Assembly: GCF_002407205.1 (NCBI RefSeq)
Contig: NZ_CP023548.1
Location: 2,690,501-2,754,500 of the forward strand
Length of the DNA: 64,000 bases
Reading direction: 5' to 3'
Source: Rhodobacter sp. CZR27
GTDB lineage: Bacteria > Pseudomonadota > Alphaproteobacteria > Rhodobacterales > Rhodobacteraceae
Part shown: piece after piece, positions 30,391-38,393 of the stretch
How the letters are laid out: the number at the start of each line of letters is the position of its first letter
Numbering within the stretch: the stretch's first letter is position 1
Translations under genes and position numbers: made by a program
The notes under the pieces: model-generated
Seen by the model: the letters and a program-made list of their open reading frames with translations, nothing else
Told to the model about the DNA's origin: nothing
Databases searched by the model: none

Positions 30391-30654
30391 TCACAGGCGG
30401 CGCTGGTTCAGCGCGACGTGCTTGGTGAAGGTACGGATGTCCATGATCTGGAAGCAGATCCCGGCGAAGACGAAGGACAGCGTGACACTGAAGAGGATGA
30501 ACAGGAACCCGTAGAGGATGACGGTGCTGTCGCCGACCGCATACTTGGGCGAATGGCGGATGATCATGGCGCCGGTGTAGCAGGACAGGGCCACGTTGAA
30601 GCCGGTCGCGATCCAGATCAGGATGGACAGGGATTTGTTCAGAAGATCCCGCAT
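30391..30654 (-). CDS. Two-helix membrane protein of the kinase operon
   Basis: An 87-aa protein with two hydrophobic helices (about residues 9-32 and 44-70) and a basic C-terminus (TFTKHVALNQRRL). AAGGAG lies ten bases before the ATG at 30654. It resembles small DUF4282-type two-helix proteins, but I cannot assign it firmly. It sits between the SUMF1-domain gene and the first kinase gene with 19-20-base gaps, so it belongs to the operon and may assist assembly of the membrane complex. Function unknown. Confidence 0.75.
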   Translation of the reverse strand: MRDLLNKSLSILIWIATGFNVALSCYTGAMIIRHSPKYAVGDSTVILYGFLFILFSVTLSFVFAGICFQIMDIRTFTKHVALNQRRL

Positions 30655-30674
30655 GGGCGCATTACTCCTTAGGG

Positions 30675-32306
30675 TCACCGGGCCTGAGCGGCCGCAATCT
30701 GTTGCATGTCGTCGCGGATGCGGCCGAGGTCGTTCATCCCGCTCGCGCCGCGCCGGCCGAGATGGTCCTGCACCGCGCCAAGGCAGGCCGCCCGCCGGGC
30801 GCCGCGGCTCTCGTGTTCGTCGCGAACCGATCCGATCTGTGCGGCCAGAAGGGTCTGCGAGAACTCGGCCGAGAGCCCCTCGATCAGGTTGCCGTAGTCG
30901 ACGCTTTCGCGGGCGATGACCGCCTCGAGATCGCGCAGCTTGCCGTCGGCTTCGGCGCGGGCCTCGGCCACCTCCTGGCCCAGCTGGTCGTCGCCACTGG
31001 CCTCCGCCTCGGCGGCCATCCCGTCGTAGCTCGGCAGGAGGGCCGCGATGGCGAGCGCATTCAGGTAACGCTGCACGATCTGGTCGCAGGTCAGGACGGC
31101 CGAGCCGAGGATCAGCCGGATTGACCGATCGCGCTGGGCGTTCGTCTCGGCGCGGGCCGACCGGATCGTCTCGGCGATCACGGCGAAGCGGCTGCGGGCG
31201 CCGGGTTCGGCCGCCTCGCGCGACAGCCGGTCCAGCAGCGCAAGCACCTCGGTTTCCGAGGCGGCGGACTCGAGGGCCGGGTCGGCACGGGAAAGCTCCT
31301 CCAGCGCCTCGGCGACGGCACGGGCCTGTTCGGCCGAGGTGATCGACAGCGCCGAAAGCACCAGCCGCCCCCCGGTGTAGTCCTCGCGCGTGACATCCTT
31401 CGAGCGGGTGTCGAAGGGCGAGACCTCGAAGCGCGTGGCGCTGGTGATCTGGTCGATGGGGGTGCGGGCATCGCCGCCCCGCTTGATGTAGCCGCCCGCC
31501 TGGCCATGCAGCCGGCCGTGTCGCACCATCGCGAAGGGCGTCAGCACGAATTCCGACACGTTGCCGAGCATGTCGTGAAGACCCAGCGGGTTCGAAGCAA
31601 GGGTGCCGATCGCCTGCACCTTCCCGCCAGCGCTGTCGGTTCCGCCATGGGCGATGTATTCCGACGGGACGTGGCCCTCGGGGATGGGCGGCAGGGCGCC
31701 CCGGAACAGCGCGGGATCCACCGCAAGGCCACCCCGCGCGGCAAATTCCCACTCCTCCTCGGTGGGCAGCCGAAGATAGGCCCCCGTCTGACCGGCCGCC
31801 GGCAGGCTGTCCGGCGCATTGCGCATCAGCCAGACGGTCCAAGCCTCGGCGAATGCCTCAAGCTCGGTCCGGGTGACGCCGGCCTTGGGCAGGAAGTCGC
31901 GCCGCCGCGGCTTCTCGCCCGTGCAGGGCTCTGTCACGGCGCGATACTGCGCCTCGGCGATCTCGTATTTCCCGATGTAGAACAGCCCCTTGCCGCCGCC
32001 TTTCGCGGTATCCTCCAACCCCCCCGAGACGTAGGAGCGCCTCAGGCCGTCCAGATAGGGCTGCGCATCCCCTTCCTGCCCCAGGATCACCGGGACGTCG
32101 CCGATGGCCCCTTCGGCGTTCGGGGTGGCCACGGGGCGGAACACCATGCCGCCGCCGCAGGGCATCGGCAGCACGAGGTCCCCTGCGGCAGGCTGCGGGT
32201 TCCAGTATTTCTCGTCCCAGGTGATGATGCCCTCGGCCCCTGCCCCAAGCGGCGCAAGCGCCATGAAGCCGGCGAGAAGGGCCGCGCGTCCTGTCGTCCT
32301 ATCCAT
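30675..32306 (-). CDS. Secreted SUMF1/FGE-domain protein (TagR-like)
   Basis: A 543-aa protein with an N-terminal signal sequence (LLAGFMALAPLGAGA). Residues about 45-330 form a SUMF1 (formylglycine-generating-enzyme-like) domain: MPCGGGMVFRPV, FYIGKYEIAEAQYRAV, RLPTEEEWEFAARGG (179-193) and NPLGLHDMLGNVSEFVL (the GNVWEW position reads GNVSEF), then GGYIKRGGDA. I do not see the paired active-site cysteines of true FGE, so it is probably a binding rather than catalytic module. The last 200 residues are helical. In P. aeruginosa, TagR is a periplasmic SUMF1 protein that activates the kinase PpkA; neighbouring permease, ATPase and kinase genes support the same role here (inference). The start overlaps the permease stop by 8 bases. 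Confidence 0.88.
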   Translation of the reverse strand: MDRTTGRAALLAGFMALAPLGAGAEGIITWDEKYWNPQPAAGDLVLPMPCGGGMVFRPVATPNAEGAIGDVPVILGQEGDAQPYLDGLRRSYVSGGLEDTAKGGGKGLFYIGKYEIAEAQYRAVTEPCTGEKPRRRDFLPKAGVTRTELEAFAEAWTVWLMRNAPDSLPAAGQTGAYLRLPTEEEWEFAARGGLAVDPALFRGALPPIPEGHVPSEYIAHGGTDSAGGKVQAIGTLASNPLGLHDMLGNVSEFVLTPFAMVRHGRLHGQAGGYIKRGGDARTPIDQITSATRFEVSPFDTRSKDVTREDYTGGRLVLSALSITSAEQARAVAEALEELSRADPALESAASETEVLALLDRLSREAAEPGARSRFAVIAETIRSARAETNAQRDRSIRLILGSAVLTCDQIVQRYLNALAIAALLPSYDGMAAEAEASGDDQLGQEVAEARAEADGKLRDLEAVIARESVDYGNLIEGLSAEFSQTLLAAQIGSVRDEHESRGARRAACLGAVQDHLGRRGASGMNDLGRIRDDMQQIAAAQAR

Positions 32307-33513
32307 GTCTGAGCACCTCTTCGCCCGGAATCCTTGCCACGGCCGCCATGGCCCAGCCGGATGCCGTGACCGCCGTCGCACCGACCAGCGCCGCGGCCGC
32401 CGCCACCTGCCCCGCTCGGAGGCTGGCCACCGGCCCGTCGCCGACGCCGGCCAGGGTTGCGTTGATCAGTGCGAGGCCCGGCAGCACGATGGCCAGCGAC
32501 ACGCAGAGGCCCGCCACCGCCAGAACGAGGCTCTGGATCAGCGGGATCGCGGCCCGTCCCGCCGGCGACAGCCCGAGCATCCGCAGGAGGCTGAGCGCCA
32601 GCCGCTGCCGCTCGACCATGCCGCGCAGATTGGCGCTCATCGCGGCCCAGAACCCTGCCACGGCAAGCACCGCGATCGCCATGTAGAGCCGGTCCGCCGC
32701 CTCCCGGACGCGCAGAAGAAGGGCGGCGTTCTCGGCCTTGGGGCGGACCGTGATCCCCCGCTCGGCCAGCGCATCGGCCAGCGGGGCGAGATCGGCCAGA
32801 GTCCGGGCATAGAGCCTGAAGCTGGCATGGGACAGGGGCGGCGCGGCGGGGTCCAGCCAGCGGTCCGGCGTGATGGCGGGGTCGTCGCGGAAGCGCTCGA
32901 TGGCCAGCATGTCGGCGAGGGAAAGGAAGATGGCGGGGCGTCCGTAGCGCTCCGCCGGCACGAGGCCGGCCACGGTGAACCGGCCGCGCGCGGTCTGGTC
33001 CGACCCTTCGGTCCGACGGCCGATCACCAGCCGGACCGCCGATCCCGCATTGGCCCCAAGGGCGCGCGCCAGGGGCGTGCTGAGCCAGACCTGCCCGGAA
33101 ATGGGGGCGGTTCCCGGGATCAGCGGGTCGCCGGGGCCCGAGACGACAAGCGGAACAGCGCGCTCGATCCCGTGACGGGCGGAAGCCTGTGCGGCGCCGG
33201 TGGGAAGTTCCACCGCCACGGCGTCGGCCATGGCGTTGATCGAGCGCGTCGCCGGCAGCACGAAGCCCACCTCGGGGCGGCTTTCGAGCCACCGGAAGAA
33301 ATCGGCATCATGCGCCCCCGCACCCACGGCCACGAGTTCGCGGTTGGCGGGATCGTCGACCAGCCGATCCACGGTGCGGTCCACCGCACCGGTCTTCAGC
33401 GCCAGCAGGATCAGCATCGGGGCCAGGACCCCCACCAGCGCCGCGATGAAACATGCCGCGGCGATCCAGTCATGCCGCAACTCGCGCAGCGCAAGGAACA
33501 GGGCCACCGGCAT
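32299..33513 (-). CDS. FtsX-type ABC permease (TagS-like)
   Basis: A 404-aa permease of the MacB/LolC/FtsX group: one N-terminal helix (about 18-40), a large periplasmic domain (about 45-270), then three helices (around 272-292, 320-350 and 368-392) ending with the typical ARIPGEEVLRHG. Single-unit FtsX permeases act as mechanotransmitters rather than transmembrane channels. The ATPase gene lies immediately upstream. TagS of the P. aeruginosa threonine phosphorylation pathway is the closest functional parallel given the neighbours; LolC-like lipoprotein release is the alternative. The ATG at 33513 overlaps the ATPase stop (TGATG); a GTG one codon earlier is equally possible. Confidence 0.9.
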   Translation of the reverse strand: MPVALFLALRELRHDWIAAACFIAALVGVLAPMLILLALKTGAVDRTVDRLVDDPANRELVAVGAGAHDADFFRWLESRPEVGFVLPATRSINAMADAVAVELPTGAAQASARHGIERAVPLVVSGPGDPLIPGTAPISGQVWLSTPLARALGANAGSAVRLVIGRRTEGSDQTARGRFTVAGLVPAERYGRPAIFLSLADMLAIERFRDDPAITPDRWLDPAAPPLSHASFRLYARTLADLAPLADALAERGITVRPKAENAALLLRVREAADRLYMAIAVLAVAGFWAAMSANLRGMVERQRLALSLLRMLGLSPAGRAAIPLIQSLVLAVAGLCVSLAIVLPGLALINATLAGVGDGPVASLRAGQVAAAAALVGATAVTASGWAMAAVARIPGEEVLRHG

Positions 33514-34271
33514 CACGCGGCCTCCGGGGCGGGAGCCGAGAAGATCGAGCGCACCAGCACGCCCGATCTCTCGATCCGGTGGCGGACGCGGCGGCAGTCG
33601 GCAAAGGCACCGCGGGACGCCTGGTGGCTCGCAAGCAGCACGGCCGAACCGGCACGCGCCGCGAGATGCAGGACCAGCTCCTCCACCGCCCGGACATTGG
33701 CGGGATCCAGCGCCGACACCGGCTCGTCCAGCAGCAGAAGCCGCGGCCGTGCGAGGATGGCCCGCGCAAGGGCGACCCGCTGGCGCTGTCCGACCGACAG
33801 CTGCGCCGGGAGCCTGTCCAGCAGATCGGTCAACCCCAGCGCCCCCACGACCTCGCGCGCCCAGCCGGGCGACACCGCAAGACCGGCGATGCGTGCCGGC
33901 AGGCCGATGTTGTCGCGGGCGGTGAGGTAGGCCACCAGGGCATGGGTCTGAAGCACGAATCCGATCAGCGCGGCCCCCGCCTCCGGTTGCTGCAACATGT
34001 CCTGGCCGGACAGACAGTGGCGGAGGCCCGGATGCGCCTCGGCCGCGATCACGCCGGCGACCAGGCCGAGAGCCGTGCTCTTGCCGGTGCCGCTCGGGGA
34101 ATCGAGCACCAGCACCTCGCCCGCGGACAGTTGCAGCTCCTCGACGCTTACCATGAACCCGGCCCCGAGACGCGCCGACAGCCCGAGGATGTCGGCTGCA
34201 CGCGGCAGCGGCGCAAGGCTTGCATCGAATGCGGGTGAGGTGTCCCGACGGGTGGCGGCAGCGGCGATCAT
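33513..34271 (-). CDS. ABC transporter ATP-binding protein (TagT/LolD-like)
   Basis: A 252-aa ATPase partner of the FtsX-type permease. Walker A SPSGTGKST (58-66), Q-loop Q108 in FVLQTH, signature LSVGQRQRVALARA (158-171), Walker B LLLLDEPVSALD (178-189) and H-switch in LLASHQASR. The first Walker glycine is replaced by serine, but the GTGKST core is intact. The ATG overlaps the stop of the protease-FHA gene as ATGA. Together with the permease and the SUMF1 protein it recreates the TagR-TagS-TagT trio. It sits on the cytoplasmic face of the inner membrane. Confidence 0.92.
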   Translation of the reverse strand: MIAAAATRRDTSPAFDASLAPLPRAADILGLSARLGAGFMVSVEELQLSAGEVLVLDSPSGTGKSTALGLVAGVIAAEAHPGLRHCLSGQDMLQQPEAGAALIGFVLQTHALVAYLTARDNIGLPARIAGLAVSPGWAREVVGALGLTDLLDRLPAQLSVGQRQRVALARAILARPRLLLLDEPVSALDPANVRAVEELVLHLAARAGSAVLLASHQASRGAFADCRRVRHRIERSGVLVRSIFSAPAPEAA

Positions 34272-35530
34272 GGACCGGCCCGCAGCCGGATCTCGACCGC
34301 CCCCCCGAGGGTCAGCACCGTCGCCTCTCCGATCTGGCGCGGCTGGCGCGGGGCCAACGGCTTGCCGTCGACCGTCGTGCCGTTGGTCGATCCAAGGTCC
34401 GTGGCCATCAGCCTCCGCCCCTCGAGCGACAGGCGAAGATGCTCCCGGCTGACGCGCGGGTTGTCGATGTCGACCGGAACCCCGCGGCCCCGCCCGATCA
34501 CCACGCCGGCGCGCAGGCTGTCGCGTCCGATGCGCCGCGAAAAGCTGGTGTCGCCCGTCCGGATCGTCAGGGTCAGCGCCACGCGTCCCTCGGCCGAGGG
34601 CAGTCTGTCCCCGCCGCTCCGCCCGCTTGCGGCAATGGCTATCACCGCGAGGACAGTCAGCAGCGCCGCAGGGATGCCGCCAACGATGGCCCAGAACCGG
34701 ATGTCGCCGTTCCCCGGGCCGGCCGGCACGGCAGGCGGAGGGACGGCAGGCGGGGGCACGGCCGGCCTTGCCGGCGCGCCGGCCCCGGCTTCCGGGTCGC
34801 AGGCGCCACTGGCAGCGGCAACCGACAGCCCGGCCTCGTCGAGGAAGTCCGCAATGGTGCGGGCGGACGATGCCAGGTAGATGCCCGACACGCCTTTCGC
34901 AGTGGCTGTGTTCAGGCCGATCACGCGGCCGCACCGGTCGAGCAGCGGCCCGCCCGAGTTGCCGGGACTGAGCGGGGCAGTGTGCTGAACGATCTCGATC
35001 CGCGCAGGGCCGTTGTTCCAGGAGCCCTGCAGCACCCGGCTTACGTTGCCGCCGGTCAGCGTCGTCTCGAAGGCGGCAATGTTCATCTCCTCGCCCATGA
35101 CGGCGTCGGCCGCACCGGGAAAGCCGATGGCAACGACCGGCTCGCCCTTCCGCAGCGTCCGCATGTCAAGCGCGAGCGGCGGCGGCGGCGCGGCCGTGAC
35201 CTTCTTGGGGTCGAGTTGCAGGACGGCGAGGTCAGCCTCGCGCGAGGCGGCCAGCACCGAGCCGCGGTAGATCGAGATGGTGTCGCTGGTCTTGAACACC
35301 ACCCCGATGTCCCGGCCGCGCTCGATGACGTGGTTGTTGGTCAGGTAGAGCAGCGAGCCGCTGCCGCCCGAGGAGATCACCACCCCCGCCCCTGTCACGT
35401 AGCCGCCGGGAGCGTCGACGAAGACACGCCCGACGGAGCGATCCGTCAGCGGCGCAATGTCCGAGAAGTCCTGAGCCGCGGCGGCGGCTGCAAGGACGAG
35501 TGCCAGAAGAAGGGTCAGGAGGTTCGGCAT
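34268..35530 (-). CDS. Periplasmic trypsin-like protease with transmembrane helix and cytoplasmic FHA domain
   Basis: A 420-aa protein with an unusual order of parts. Residues 1-20 are a signal sequence or anchor. Residues about 25-235 are a trypsin/DegP-like protease with a visible triad: H67 in LTNNHVIE, D100 in READLAVL and S192 in SPGNSGGPL. A proline-rich linker (250-272) leads to a transmembrane helix (279-302). Residues about 325-418 are an FHA domain with GRGRGVPV, SREHLRL and GSTNGT, the phosphothreonine-binding residues. The expected topology puts the protease in the periplasm and the FHA in the cytoplasm, next to the kinases. PDZ domains are absent. Coupled at both ends (TGATG with kinase 2, ATGA with the ATPase). 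I infer phosphorylation-dependent control of an envelope protease. Confidence 0.9.
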   Translation of the reverse strand: MPNLLTLLLALVLAAAAAAQDFSDIAPLTDRSVGRVFVDAPGGYVTGAGVVISSGGSGSLLYLTNNHVIERGRDIGVVFKTSDTISIYRGSVLAASREADLAVLQLDPKKVTAAPPPPLALDMRTLRKGEPVVAIGFPGAADAVMGEEMNIAAFETTLTGGNVSRVLQGSWNNGPARIEIVQHTAPLSPGNSGGPLLDRCGRVIGLNTATAKGVSGIYLASSARTIADFLDEAGLSVAAASGACDPEAGAGAPARPAVPPPAVPPPAVPAGPGNGDIRFWAIVGGIPAALLTVLAVIAIAASGRSGGDRLPSAEGRVALTLTIRTGDTSFSRRIGRDSLRAGVVIGRGRGVPVDIDNPRVSREHLRLSLEGRRLMATDLGSTNGTTVDGKPLAPRQPRQIGEATVLTLGGAVEIRLRAGP

Positions 35531-36660
35531 CAGTTGGGGATCCAGCCGGGCTGACGGGACAGGATGCCATAGGCCACCGCAGCGGCCGCGATCAGCAGCA
35601 TGAGGATCACCATGACGATGGGCTGGCGGTTCACCGCCCTGCTCGGGCCGCGCCGCGAGACCGATGCGACGGAGACGGACGGGCGCTCCGCCGGTCGCTC
35701 GCTTCGGCGGGACGCGACGGACGTCGGCCGCGCAAGCTCGACGCCGGCCATGTAGGCGAACTGGCGGACGGCCTGCGGCCGGTCCAGCGGCCAGAGCGTG
35801 CAGCCCGCATCGATGGCGGTGACGAGCGCGGGGGAGTAGCTGGCGCGGATGCCCCGGTTCGCCACCAGCGCCGCCAGCGGCACGAAGGGATCGGCGCCCC
35901 CGGCGGCAATGGCTGCCGCGCGGTCCTGGGCATTGGGCGGCAGGCGCTGCGAGGCCATCTCGTAGAGCATGACGGCCAGCGAGTAGATGTCGCTCCACGG
36001 GCCCTCGTCGAGCCGCTGCGGCGCGCGGATCTGGCCGCGGGGGAAAAGCTCCGGCGGGGCGTAGTTCTTGGTGAACATCGCCAGCGAGCCGCGCTGGCCG
36101 GACGGACGTGCGGCCCCGAAATCGATCAGGATCGGCTGCTGGTCCTGCCGGGCGATCATCACGTTCGCGGGCTTCACGTCCCGGTGCACGAGCCCGGTGG
36201 AATGCACGGTCTCCAGCGCGATGCAGATGGGCCCGAGGAAGCTGCGCAGAAGCCCCTCGGGAATGAAGCCCGTCCGCTGGATCATCGGGGCGACGAGGCG
36301 GCTGAGCGGCTCGCCCTCGATGAAATCCATGGCGCAGTAGGCAGTTCCGAACTTCTCGAAGGCGCCGCGCACGCGGACGAGGCCGGCCTGCTGGGGAAGC
36401 GCCTTCAGGATGTTCGCCTCGGCGATGAAGGCGGCAAGTCCCTCCTGATACACCCGCTCGGCCTTGGGAAGCGGGCGGACGAAGCCATTCACGTCCCGGT
36501 GCGCGATGTCGCAGGGGAAATATTCCTTCAACGCGACAGCCGCGCCGGATTCGAGCGCGGTGGCGCGGTAGGTGATACCGAAGCCGCCGCGGCCGATCTG
36601 GTCCACGATCGCATGACCCCCGATGCGGGTGCCGTTGGGAAGGCGCGGCTCGAGCATCAT
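35530..36660 (-). CDS. Transmembrane Ser/Thr protein kinase (second kinase)
   Basis: A 376-aa Hanks-type kinase of the group with N-terminus MMLEPRLPNGTRIGGHAIVDQIGRGGFG. Glycine loop GRGGFG at 23-28, ATP lysine K45 in VALKEYFP, catalytic loop HRDVKPANV with D161 and the normal lysine, DFG at 180-182 and a YAPPE substrate-positioning motif. A transmembrane helix close to the C-terminus (VMVILMLLIAAAAVAYGIL) leaves only about ten residues outside, so it is membrane-tethered without a sensor domain. The ATG overlaps the phosphatase stop by ATGA and its own stop abuts the protease-FHA start. Unlike kinase 1 it has the complete catalytic loop. Its partner substrates are unknown. Confidence 0.93.
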   Translation of the reverse strand: MMLEPRLPNGTRIGGHAIVDQIGRGGFGITYRATALESGAAVALKEYFPCDIAHRDVNGFVRPLPKAERVYQEGLAAFIAEANILKALPQQAGLVRVRGAFEKFGTAYCAMDFIEGEPLSRLVAPMIQRTGFIPEGLLRSFLGPICIALETVHSTGLVHRDVKPANVMIARQDQQPILIDFGAARPSGQRGSLAMFTKNYAPPELFPRGQIRAPQRLDEGPWSDIYSLAVMLYEMASQRLPPNAQDRAAAIAAGGADPFVPLAALVANRGIRASYSPALVTAIDAGCTLWPLDRPQAVRQFAYMAGVELARPTSVASRRSERPAERPSVSVASVSRRGPSRAVNRQPIVMVILMLLIAAAAVAYGILSRQPGWIPN

Positions 36661-37790
36661 GTCCTGTCCGGCGCCGCTTTCTCCGGCTCGGGGACGCGCG
36701 CAGGTGCGGGCGCGGGCTGAGGCGCGGCAGCCGCCGGCGGTCGCGCCCGCGGCGTCACCGTTGCGGGCGGCGCGACCGTCTTCGGCTTGACCGCTCCCGG
36801 CGGATCGGCCGGTTTGGGCGTGACCGGCTGGTCCTCGGCGGGGACGGGGATGTCGCGCATTTCCGTTCGGGACGTCGTGCCTGCCGCCTCGGCGGCAGGC
36901 TCCGGTTCGGCCGCAGGGCCACCCAGCGCGGCATAGATCGCAAGGCCCGCCAGCACGAGCGCGGAACCGAGGCCGGCCGCAGCCAGCGGCAGGCGCCAGC
37001 CCGAAAGGTTCAGCGCGCCGGGCCGCCCCGCGCGCGTGCCCGGGTGACGGTAGACGATGACCGAGGTATTGTCCTGCGACGGGTGGCCCTTGCGCTCGAC
37101 CGCGGCCAGCAGGGCCTCGGTCACGGCCCGCGCGCCGCCGCGCATCCGGTCGTTGAGGATCTCCACAAGCTCGGCCTCGGGCAGTGCATCCAGACCGTCC
37201 GTCGCGATCACGACCGCATCGCCGGGTTCGAGCGCCAGCGAGTTCACATCCACCAGGGTCAGGGGATTGCCGGTCAGCGCCGAACGCAGCACGTTGCGGC
37301 GGGGATGGCCCGCGGCCTCGGCCCGGGTCATCCGGCCCGCCTCGACGAGGCCCATCAGCTCGCCGAAGATCGAATGGTCGGCATTCACCCGCCGCAGCAC
37401 GCCGCGACGCAGCAGGTAGATCGCGCTGTCGCCCACGCTGACCCAGACGAGCCGATCCGCCAGCTTGATCGCCGCGATCAGCGTGCAGCCCATGCCCCGC
37501 AGGCTGGGATCGCGCGACAGCGCCGCGCGGATCGCCTCGTTTGCGGCCTCGAGCGCATCCTGAAGCCGGTCGGCTGGGCGCGGCGCCCGCGCCACCTGGG
37601 TGAAGTGGTGGGCAAAGGCCCGCAGGGCCAGACCGCTCGCCACCTCTCCGCCGGCGTGGCCCCCCATCCCGTCGGCGAGAAGCATCAGGACGTCGGAGCG
37701 CGGGTCCTTCTCGTTCTGAAAGATGATGTCGAGCGAGTCCTCCTGGGTCTCGCGCCGGCCGATGATCTGCTGGCCATGGACGAACGTCAT
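36657..37790 (-). CDS. PP2C-type Ser/Thr phosphatase with transmembrane helix and Pro-rich tail (PppA-like)
   Basis: A 377-aa PPM-family phosphatase. Metal-binding motifs: RRETQEDS near residue 12, LADGMGGHAGGE with D40, WVSVGDSAIYLL, VIATDGLDAL with D198 and SQDNTSVIVY with D240. The catalytic domain ends near residue 250. A transmembrane helix (268-289) follows, then about 85 residues rich in proline and alanine that would lie in the periplasm. PppA of P. aeruginosa is a short soluble enzyme, so the membrane anchor is a difference worth noting. It presumably reverses the phosphorylations made by the two neighbouring kinases. The gene overlaps kinase 2 and lies 6 bases after the FHA gene. 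Confidence 0.94.
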   Translation of the reverse strand: MTFVHGQQIIGRRETQEDSLDIIFQNEKDPRSDVLMLLADGMGGHAGGEVASGLALRAFAHHFTQVARAPRPADRLQDALEAANEAIRAALSRDPSLRGMGCTLIAAIKLADRLVWVSVGDSAIYLLRRGVLRRVNADHSIFGELMGLVEAGRMTRAEAAGHPRRNVLRSALTGNPLTLVDVNSLALEPGDAVVIATDGLDALPEAELVEILNDRMRGGARAVTEALLAAVERKGHPSQDNTSVIVYRHPGTRAGRPGALNLSGWRLPLAAAGLGSALVLAGLAIYAALGGPAAEPEPAAEAAGTTSRTEMRDIPVPAEDQPVTPKPADPPGAVKPKTVAPPATVTPRARPPAAAAPQPAPAPARVPEPEKAAPDRT

Positions 37791-37796
37791 CGCCTG

Positions 37797-38369
37797 TCAC
37801 GCCTCGGGCGGAGCGATGTCGCCCCAGTCGAAATCCTCGTTGCAGAAGGCGACGAAGCGGACGGTGGTCTTCTTGCTCAGCTCCAGCGTCGAATGGCTGG
37901 GCAGCGGCAGCGTGGCGGTGACGACCTGCCCGTTCAGGCGGGTGATGTTCTTCCCGCTGCCCGGAACGACGAGGAACGAGCGGCTGACGTCGTCATAGAC
38001 GATGCGCAGGTGGTCGTCGCCCGAGATCGTCATGTCGCCGAAGGGCAGCGCCACCCGGCAGGTGCTTTCGCGCCCGACGATGTTCATGCCCGCCCCGATG
38101 TTCACGCAGCGGCCGAGGCCCGGGCCCTTGACGACCACCAGCCAGCCCACGACGGGGTCCAGCTCCTCCTCGAAGGGGATCGCCTCGACGATCTCGATCC
38201 GGGTCCGGTCATCGGCCACCTGGACCATGCGCGTCGCGTCCAGCATGGCCGTGGGCGCCGCCGTCACGCCCAGCAGGCCGGTCTCGTTCGGGCCGAGGTC
38301 GGTGAAGTCGCGGCCGCGCGCCGGGCTGTCCTCGGCCTCGAAAATCCACTTGGTCTTGTCGCTTGCCAT
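37797..38369 (-). CDS. Soluble FHA-domain protein (Fha-like adaptor)
   Basis: A 190-aa cytoplasmic protein without signal or membrane segments. The C-terminal half, about residues 75-175, is an FHA domain: NIVGRESTCRVALPFGD for the first loop, ISGDDHLRIVYDD with the conserved histidine, and a region around NITRLNGQ at the position of the usual N-G. The N-terminal 70 residues are acidic and contain LGVTAAPTAMLDATRMV, a threonine-containing stretch that could be a kinase target. In the P. aeruginosa pathway, phosphorylated Fha1 is the output protein; this is the best candidate for that place here. It lies 6 bases upstream of the phosphatase gene and 24 after the vWA-FHA gene. Confidence 0.88.
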   Translation of the reverse strand: MASDKTKWIFEAEDSPARGRDFTDLGPNETGLLGVTAAPTAMLDATRMVQVADDRTRIEIVEAIPFEEELDPVVGWLVVVKGPGLGRCVNIGAGMNIVGRESTCRVALPFGDMTISGDDHLRIVYDDVSRSFLVVPGSGKNITRLNGQVVTATLPLPSHSTLELSKKTTVRFVAFCNEDFDWGDIAPPEA

Positions 38370-38393
38370 CTCAATCCCTCCTGATGGTGTGGC

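Noticed and set aside
30675..32306. Sulfatase-modifying enzyme for a neighbouring sulfatase
   Set aside because: No sulfatase gene is nearby, the core GNVWEW reads GNVSEF and the active-site cysteine pair is not evident; the operon context fits TagR better.
34268..35530. DegP/HtrA protease
   Set aside because: The triad is similar, but there is no PDZ domain and the C-terminus is TM plus FHA.
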